Below are positions 57,110-64,000 of a DNA stretch of 64,000 nt, piece after piece (within the stretch, counting starts at the first letter, position 1; every line of letters begins with the position of its first letter). The notes under the pieces were generated by a model that ran no database searches, was not told the DNA's origin, and saw only the letters and a list, made by a program, of their open reading frames with translations. Made by a program: the position numbers and the translations under genes. Origin of the DNA: Gordius sp. MW1 (taxonomy: Eukaryota; Nematomorpha; Gordioida; Gordea; Gordiidae). The stretch is from the NCBI GenBank assembly GCA_964036665.1, contig OZ038526.1:1550001-1614000 (forward strand), in the 5' to 3' direction.

Positions 57110-58859
57110 ATCGTGGGTATATGATGACTGCACTTTTCAAAATCTATTTAAAATTAAAAGCAAGGTGGGAAAAAGTTTATGTGAGACAAAAGTTGTTTTT
57201 CCACAATTTATGGTTGTTTATTATTATTTGTTATTAATAATTATTATTATTAGTGAGTTAGTTAGGCGAAGGCATCTTTTCGCTTGCCCTATTAAATTTC
57301 TAGGATAATTTGCTCAATTGCAGCAACATTTCTTTGATAATTTGTAATAAGGTCGTATGGCCTTCGGCCTTTAACTAGCCCGACTTGTCACCCTAGCAAA
57401 CTAGCACATTTCAATATGTACAGAGCTCACATAATTTATTTAACATTTGTGCGTCTAGTTATGCTATAGAATTTAGAAATTTTTAACCTTAATTATATAA
57501 TTTTAAAGTGTATAATATACGAGGTCGCTCAACACTGAGCGACAATATAATTTTTATCTTATTGATTGTATAATTTTATTTTCAAATAAAAAGTGAAATA
57601 ACCCTCCTCGATTAATGGGACTTATCGTGGTTTGTGTGGTTAGTAACCGATATGAAATAATATAAATAAGAATAATATAAAGAAAAATTTCTTAATTAAA
57701 GTTGAATAACCGCATGACAAAACGCCTTGGAAACATAAGCTATAACTCGCGAATTTAATTAAAAAAAAATAGGCTTTCTAACGAAGCGCTTCGTTCTTTG
57801 ATGTTTTGCTGTTAACTAGACGACGACCAATTATCTAAGGCCTTAACTCCAAGGACGCTACAAATGGACAAAGACCTGGAAATAATCAATTTCCGCAATG
57901 CTTAGCCAACGACTAAAGTTCCATTTAAAATGCACTCATAAAGTAAAAAAAGGCTTTTCCGCTTTTTAACGCCACTGTGAGGCCATCATTAAAAAGCAAT
58001 TTTAACTTGAGTGTATATTTGCAAAATAATAAAACGGTAACGTAAATCGACAGGAGCGATGGACCTAGAATTTGTATAGTGTTGCAATTAATAATGTCCT
58101 TGACAAACTTTAATGGTTATATGGCTATTGGTAAACCTTGCGAAATATTACTAAGGCGCCTTTTAAAGTCCAAACTTAATGGTTACTCTTAATAAAAGCA
58201 TTAAGTTTTAACACGCCATTTTAAAGAGGATATGAAAAATCATTAATTATTGATAAAAATTGACAAAGAGGAGCCTCTAGCACAATCCCTAAATCTAAAT
58301 TCTAATGATTTTGTCGTGCCCACCCCCCCCCCCCTTTTAACTTTATCTTTAATTTTTAGCTGTGCATATAAAAAGAACATTTTCCTATATTTAGCATTTT
58401 GTTTTATATTCAAATGTTATGTTACACTAAATCATAAGGATCAGCAAGACCAGTCATAATTTTTAAGTAATTAAAAATGTAATGTTAATGACGGATAAAA
58501 TGAGTTAACCCACAATTTCACTTTTTTGTATAAAAAATTTGATCATTAAATATTTATTAAAATTGTTTTAAAGTGTACAGAATATTTAACACTTCACTTT
58601 ATATTTATATATTTTTTAATTATAAAAAATAAAGAAAGACGATTAGTTCTAATTATATTAAACTCGGTCCTTAGGACGTCGACGCCAGGGTTCCGCCTAT
58701 GCAGATGGAGCATTCATACTGGCTAAATGATTAAACTATATGCAGGGGGTAAGAGACAAATATTCATTTTTGGCCTAAAAGTTAGCCACGCACCAACGAA
58801 TTAAAAAATTCACAAAAAGTCTTAAAAATTTAATAATCAAGTGACGCTCAAGAAAAGAA
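57110..58859. other. Upstream flank of EF-hand gene 2, no gene seen
   Basis: Contains GGCCTTCGGCC hairpin near 57358 and a C-run at 58320-58335 that looks like a MITE remnant. No clear core promoter motif could be fixed for the EF-hand gene. Confidence 0.35.
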
Positions 58860-59335
58860 TATAAATGGTTGGTCTTTGGCCGGGGGCCGGGGTCAGACAA
58901 AGTAAATGGGGGTAGAGCTACAAAAGTTTACGAAACTAAGCAGGAAAAATATAAAATGAACAAAAAGGAATATTTCGGGCCAAGGTCAGACAAATAAGAA
59001 GCAAGCAACCTGCATCATTCATTTATAGGAAATTACTTAAAGAGTTTCGCAATTATCTGTTATAAGGCAACAAGCTAAACAAGTTGCCAAAAGAAATTTA
59101 TATAAAAATGTAACCAGGCCGTGTAAAATAAAAATGGAATTTGGGCTCGGGTGAGGTCGGAAATATTAAAGCCAACCAGCGATCATTAGCTAGTCTTTAT
59201 GCGTAAGCAAAGAAGTCTTTTGCAGAAGCATAAGTTTCCATAACAATTATTAAAAATCAAAAGTTGGACAGGACGGAAAGGACAGGGCCGACACAACCGG
59301 CGAGCTCACAAACTGCATAGCAATTTATGATGCAT
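58860..59335 (+). repeat. Dispersed repeat D, copy 2
   Basis: Collinear with 33290-33960: CAACAAGCTAAACAAGTTGC, AAAAATGGAATTTGGGCTCG, AAAGCCAACCAGCGATCATT, AAGTTGGACAGGACGGAAAG and the end AAACTGCATAGCAATTTATG. It lacks some internal segments of copy 1. Confidence 0.7.
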
Positions 59336-59429
59336 TGTTAACGTGGACACTGATACCTTAAAATAAAAGAGGGTTTAGACAAAGTAAAAGTAACATTTTA
59401 ATACTTTTTAAGTGGCTAATATTGTAATA

Positions 59430-59960
59430 GGTTTGTTTAGACCTAACTGCACACGGCGATCAACAAAATCATCGGCCAGGACCTTAGGAAGGCTGGCTAC
59501 CCGAACACCTTGGAGCCCGTCGGCCTTAGCACTACCGATGGAAAAAGACCTGACGGGGTCTCATCCCATGGTCCCGTGGACTGAATCTCACCTATGACTT
59601 TACCACGGTCGACATATTTGCCCCATCCAATTCCTCTCCCGACCTTATAGTCAGTGCAGAGAATAGGAAGACAGCCAAATATTCTTCCCTCGCGGACACA
59701 ATATTCATTCCCGTAGTGGCAACCACAATTGGAAATTTAGGCGTTGAAGCTCTCGCTCTCCTGAAACAAATCGGAAAAGCGATCTCCAGCGTCTCTTTAG
59801 ATTTGAAAGAGTACTTTTTTATCAGGCAAAAGATCACAATGGAAATCGTTAAATCCAACACGATTTCTATACACGGATCAATGCCATCCGTTTAGTTATA
59901 GCGCGTTTTTATATTTTTTTTAGTCGTGTATGTAATTTTTTGTATACCATTTAATAAAGT
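59430..59960 (+). mobile_element. LINE B copy, 3' tail with poly(A) signal region
   Basis: Holds only the last ~150 codons and the 3' untranslated end; AATAAAG near 59950 could be the polyadenylation signal. Same family as 11306-12640 (-), 16684-16880 (-) and 29590-30330 (+). Confidence 0.75.
59449..59895 (+). pseudogene. LINE B C-terminal conserved tail
   Basis: First frame: LRKAGYPNTLEPVGLSTTDG then KRPDGVS; after a shift near 59560: [79 protein letters not shown] and a stop after MPSV. The KRPDG, PW, D-T-D-x-APS and FIPVVATT blocks are the conserved tail of this LINE lineage. Confidence 0.8.
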
Positions 59961-60179
59961 TATATATATTTATAAAAAACTATGGTTTAATTTTTTTCTA
60001 TTTTGTTTTTTGGAGGCAAGTTTTACCCTTACGGACATATAGCCATTTGCCAAAATAATAGTCAGCTGAATAACTTTTAAAAAATATAAAATAATAAAAA
60101 AAAATTACAAAAACACTTTTGTTTATACTTTTATAATCCACAAATATTTCTTGTTAGTTTGTACCAGGCTTATAAGAGA

Positions 60180-60310
60180 TCTTAAAAATATCTAGATCCT
60201 GCCCGAGCGGCTAGGTTATATATAACCCGCCTAAGGGTATCCCATTCATTTAAGCAAAAGCCCGCTCAAGCCCCGGGGCCGAGTTTTTAGACCCCTAAAG
60301 ATGTCGGGCT
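60180..60310. repeat. Degraded hAT-type GC-rich end
   Basis: CCTGCCCGAGCGGCTAGG, AAAGCCCGCTCAAGCCCCGG and TCGGGCTAGGCCGAGAC recall the subterminal repeats of the other hAT elements. No partner end was found. Confidence 0.4.
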
Positions 60311-60515
60311 AGGCCGAGACATGTAAAGGAAATTACCCGTATAAAAATAAAATTTTATTAATAATGAGTAATGCATATGGTTGAATAAGAATAAAATTAT
60401 TGCGGTTTTTACAAATAAATTTTAAAAGCCCAAACGTTATAGTGACAAGAAAAGTTTTAATTCGTGTAAGAAAATAATGGTAAAATTAATAACGACGGTC
60501 TTTATAACAATTTGG

Positions 60516-62342
60516 CAGTCTTGTTAAGGAGCGGCGCTCCTGTAGCGCCGCTCATTTTTTCAAAAAAAGCTGGAGCGCCCCTCCTTTTTTAAAATAAGGA
60601 GAGGGAGCGGAAGTCGCTCCTTTTAGGGCTGGAGCGGAGGAGCGCCACTTCTCCGCTCCTTTAAATTTAATATATAAAATTATATTATTTTTTAAATATT
60701 AATAATATTTGTTAATTAAATTTAATGAAAATATAATTTCGATTTTATTTAAATTTAATTTATTCATTATTAAATATTGAGCCGAGTTTTATTTTGATCT
60801 TTCATCTAATCATTTGAAACATTAAACAGCTGTTTTTCCTTTTTATATTATAATTTTTTTGAAAAATCTTGTAAGTCATTTTAATTTAATATTCATTTTA
60901 TAGATATATAGTAAAAATAGTTTTATTATGGATCTAGAGATAGAGATTATAGAAGATGAAGAAGAAACCGAAGTGAAATTTCCATTTCCACCATTTAAAA
61001 AATATTTCAAGCTTATTGATACAGATATCTCCCTCAACATTCAAGATGTGCTTGTCACAGTCTTAATTTGGTGGCAACAGTTGATGCAGAGAAAGCTTTA
61101 GGGGATAGAAGCTTTAAAATAGTATCTCAAAGTTTATTCCAAAAGTGTCAATCTTTGTGGAATAAACAAAATATGTCTACAAATATGGCAGACGAAATTA
61201 TCAGAAAGTTGGGTAGGTATCTAATATGCCCAAATTCCACTAGGTGGAATTCGTATCATGAGTCTATGGTTTTGCTAGATAAAATGTTAGATGAAAAACA
61301 AAAGGACCTTGATGAGTTGTGTGATAACCATGGGCTTATGCGTTTTAACTCCCAAGAACGTAAATTTATTAAAGAGTATAGTCAAGTAAATATTCAAATA
61401 TAATCGTTATCTTTGTGATATAAATAAATTTTAGGATATGGAACCTATTAAAAAATCTCTGAAAATCTTTGAAGGGGAGCTTCATATGGACATGGGTTCT
61501 AAGTCCTACCATTTTTAAACTCATTTCAAAATTAAATGAATTATCAGATTTAGAGTTTTGCCAACGTCTTGTAAAGTCTCTCATCAGCGGTATTAATAAA
61601 AGGTTTATAATAACAAAAATTATATCTATTTAAATAACTTTATTGCAGATTTCCAAATATTTATAATGATGATAATATAATTGCAGCGATTGTCCATCCT
61701 GCATTTAAATTGAATTGGGAATGGATAAAAGATCCAAAAATTATGGAACAAAAAGCCAGATTAATTCATTTCTTAAGGAAACAAATACCCGGCGGAAAAA
61801 TAGCTACAACTAGTTCACGGGAATCTTGTAATGATTTGGAAGATTTCTTTGGATTCCATGAAATCGATTACCATGAAAATAATATATTGGATAGAAATTT
61901 TTTAGATAATGATAGCAAAATTACTATTTTGAACAATTCCATGAATTAAAAAATATTTATATTAAATACAATACCGCGCTTCCCTCTTGTGCTCCTGTGG
62001 AGCGCCTATTTAGTATCGCAAAACAGGTCTTAGGGGAGAGGCGTGGGTGTTTGTTAGATTCTCATTTAGAAAATTTATTACTTTTAAAAGCTAATTAAAT
62101 GTTATAAATATTTTGATATATCATATAGTATAAATAAAGTTTTGATGAAAAAAATATGATTTTGTTTCGTGTACCTACTAAAAAAATGAAAATCAAAGGA
62201 GCGGTTATGGAGCGCCGCTTCATTAGTTGGAGCGGGAGCGCTCCTTTTAATATGTAGTACCGGAGCGGGAGTTCGTTTCTTTTGAGAAGGTAGGAGCGGA
62301 AGCGGAAATCGCTACTTTTAAAGAGGAGCGTTAACAAGACTG
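60516..62342 (+). mobile_element. hAT-D, near-full-length hAT element with decayed transposase
   Basis: 1,827 bp. Inverted ends CAGTCTTGTTAA (12 bp perfect); flanks CAATTTGG and CAATTTAA match 6 of 8. Subterminal repeats of GGAGCG/CGCTCC type at both ends (60528-60655 and about 62200-62330). It carries a spliced but broken transposase gene on the plus strand. Its subterminal motif differs from hAT-A, -B and -C. Confidence 0.88.
60928..62098 (+). pseudogene. hAT transposase, internally deleted and frameshifted
   Basis: Pieces: 60928-about 61040 (MDLEIEIIEDEEETEVKFPF, N-terminus); a deletion joins it out of frame at 61056 to HSLNLVATVDAEKAL and LICPNSTRWNSYHESM (core); intron 61386-61434; DMEPIKKSLKIFEG, a frameshift near 61490, then NELSDLEFCQRLVKSLISGI; intron 61603-61648; FPNIYNDDNIIAAIVHPAFK; another shift near 61935; and SCAPVERLFSIAKQVLGERR with LENLLLLKAN and a stop. 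The BED finger and the first catalytic Asp region are missing. Both introns are GT-AG. Confidence 0.87.
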
Positions 62343-62935
62343 CAATTTAATATTGCCTCAATCCCACAGACTAAATAGACTTCTCATTCCTTTTAAAAAG
62401 TGATGCCAGTGTTGACCCCCGTGTTGAAAGAATATAAACAAACAAACCGCTTCTGCGCAACTGATGAAAAAGCCAAGTGGTGAGAACCGATAAGTTTATT
62501 TGACACATTCACAACATACGTGTCATAGAATCTAAAGTTTTAATTGCTATGCATAGACAATTAAATATAATTAGCTAATAATATAACAATAAAAATATTT
62601 TAGAGACAAACTATTCTAGTTTAAGGGCCATCTATATATGGTTTTATATTCAAATTTAAATTTGTTATTTTTATTCAGAAAAATCACATTAATAATAGAA
62701 GAAGGTAATTAACTTTAACGTTCGTGCTACCATTATCTATAACTGAAGTGTTCGATTTTTATTTTGATAAGGGTTTATTGAAAAGATCCAATATATATCT
62801 ATATCTATACAATGGACGAATGATAATGATATTTAATTAAATGGGTAGGACAACAATATCTTGGAAATAAATATAAGCGTTAAACGATATCAATTATCTG
62901 TGGGCGGTTGAAATGTAAGTGCGAACAATAGGTAG
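62343..62935. other. AT-rich stretch, no gene seen
   Basis: No exon, RNA gene or element end was recognised between the hAT-D element and the LTR-like stretch. Confidence 0.4.
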
Positions 62936-63260
62936 TGTTGTGACGGGCGCGCTAGATAGCGCGCCCTAGGGTGTGGTGAGGGGATATTGTAGTCTTAAGA
63001 AAAAGAGCCACACCCACACTGTTAGTGTTACGACTTGGTTTTGGTTAAGACTTTATTAAATGTATAACTTTAAATAACCATTCTGTTCAGACTGTTTTTA
63101 GTAATACAATTTTTGTATATATATGTGATAGTGGGGTGATACATTTAAATAATGGGGTGATAGTGGAATGAACGCGCTAAAGTAGAATTTGAATATTCTA
63201 ATGCAGTCTTATGCTGGCGCTACGCATGATAGTGGGGTATGTATGTATTTTTTGCCCCGA
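62936..63260 (-). repeat. LTR-like stretch related in layout to the gypsy LTR
   Basis: Starts TGTTGTGACGGG, with a perfect hairpin GGGCGCGCT-AGAT-AGCGCGCCC (62945-62966). 63110-63260 has TTTTTGTATATATATGTG, repeated GTGATAGTGGGGTGAT and TTTGAATATTCTAAT, which parallel the reverse complement of the LTR at 2419-2640. No matching CAACA end or target duplication was found, so a solo LTR is only a proposal. Confidence 0.3.
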
Positions 63261-63475
63261 AGACGCCCAAGAGCTTAGTAAGTGCAATCTAAGGTTGAGC
63301 CCCTTCTCACGCCAAATGGCGCATAAGGCCACGTTATTGCTAACGTGTGATTTTATTCCTGTAACAAATGTATGTATTATGCAGTGTAAATATGCATGAT
63401 AATAAGTTAATGTACCTTAGGTGTGGGTTATGGTTAATAATTAGTCATTAGATTATGGGTAGTAAAAAAGTCATA

Positions 63476-64000
63476 TTAGTGGAGGCGGGAAATATGGGTT
63501 TCCGAGAAATTTTTCCATGATTTTCTATCATTCATGATAGCTTGTAACGAGGTCCAATCTTTACCGAGGGTTTGCATGTCGCGGAATACTTTGTACAGCC
63601 AACTATTATTGCACGTGCGACCCCTTAATAGAGGAGGACGCCAAAACAGGGAAGATAAACAATAATTAGTTCCTTTTCTTCTTACCTGATGGGCTAAGAA
63701 GCCCCATTTTCTGGTTGAAATTATATTCTTTATCGGAGGAATTTTGCACCGAACCCACAAATCTTCGTTTGATATTATGTTAGGGTAGAAAATTCTACAA
63801 ACTATCCGCAGCATTTTATTCACGTTGACTTGAAGTTTTCTTAGAGTAGGTGCTCTTAAAGACCAGGATTCACAACCGTATAACAGAACTGGTAGGATCA
63901 TTACTTTGAAAATCCTGAGTCGTGTAGGGAGCGTCAAGTGGCGGGATCTCCATATGGCGGAGCAAGAGTGGAATTTAACCAGGGTACGTTGTAAATTTGA
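63476..64000 (-). CDS. LINE D reverse transcriptase C-terminus, open to the right edge
   Basis: Open on the minus strand from the window edge (64000) to the stop at 63476, with no interruption, so it is 5'-partial. Blocks: CSAIWRSRHLTLPTRLRIFK, MILPVLLYGCESW (the post-RT LYGxExW motif), NKMLRIVCRIFYPNIISNED, LWVRCKIPPIKNIIS and KWGFLAHQVRRKG. This is the thumb/C-terminal region of RTE/CR1-type LINEs. The conserved order suggests a fairly young copy. Its 3' untranslated end probably extends to about 63300. Confidence 0.8.
   Translation of the reverse strand, partial: SNLQRTLVKFHSCSAIWRSRHLTLPTRLRIFKVMILPVLLYGCESWSLRAPTLRKLQVNVNKMLRIVCRIFYPNIISNEDLWVRCKIPPIKNIISTRKWGFLAHQVRRKGTNYCLSSLFWRPPLLRGRTCNNSWLYKVFRDMQTLGKDWTSLQAIMNDRKSWKNFSETHISRLH

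Noticed and set aside
59592..59861. Minus-strand open frame of 89 codons and plus frame at 59412-59597
   Set aside because: Both are out-of-frame readings over the LINE B tail, whose conserved motifs lie in other plus-strand frames.

Overview
This is an AT-rich, intron-rich and transposon-rich animal (invertebrate) genomic window. Evidence: GT-AG introns in consistent phase, a 20-exon phosphodiesterase of the PDE10 type, gypsy, LINE, hAT, Mutator-like and piggyBac-like elements, and many short transposon remnants with clean 8-bp target duplications. Nothing bacterial, organellar or viral (apart from the endogenous gypsy element) is seen. The species cannot be named from the sequence.

Host genes. 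(1) The minus strand from 21584 down to 6368 carries an almost complete PDE10-type cyclic nucleotide phosphodiesterase: a putative first exon, an N-terminal helix region, GAF-A, GAF-B, and the first part of the catalytic domain with YHNW and HDLDHRG. 20 exons were joined by hand, and every join keeps phase. The last catalytic exons lie beyond the left edge or are lost. (2) On the minus strand at 57109-56434 and 53365-52641 two small head-to-tail genes each encode a secreted protein of about 90 residues with a signal peptide and one EF-hand pair. They share exon number and intron phases (0,1,1), so they are a tandem duplication.

Layout. 1-6130: a gypsy element (+) sits in a LINE (-) that also carries a clean hAT insertion; the pile lies in a PDE10 intron. 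6368-21584: PDE10 with intronic elements, including a LINE inside a MITE (11136-12681) and a hAT inside a hAT (15280-17449). 21585-22150: less AT-rich stretch, probable PDE10 5' region. 22150-33250: decayed LINEs, a 0.73-kb palindrome and low-complexity DNA. 34444-35973: Foldback-like element with arms of GCTAAG repeats. 37240-39170: tRNA-headed SINE, a 109-bp tandem array and a dispersed repeat. 39170-51800: remnant elements, a piggyBac-like element and palindromic MITEs. 51809-57109: a 460-bp MITE and the EF-hand pair. 58860-64000: dispersed repeat, LINE tail, a decayed hAT transposase element, an LTR-like stretch and a LINE reverse-transcriptase tail at the right edge.

The two host loci have no visible functional link beyond general signalling roles (cyclic nucleotide hydrolysis, calcium binding). 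Most of the window is mobile DNA.
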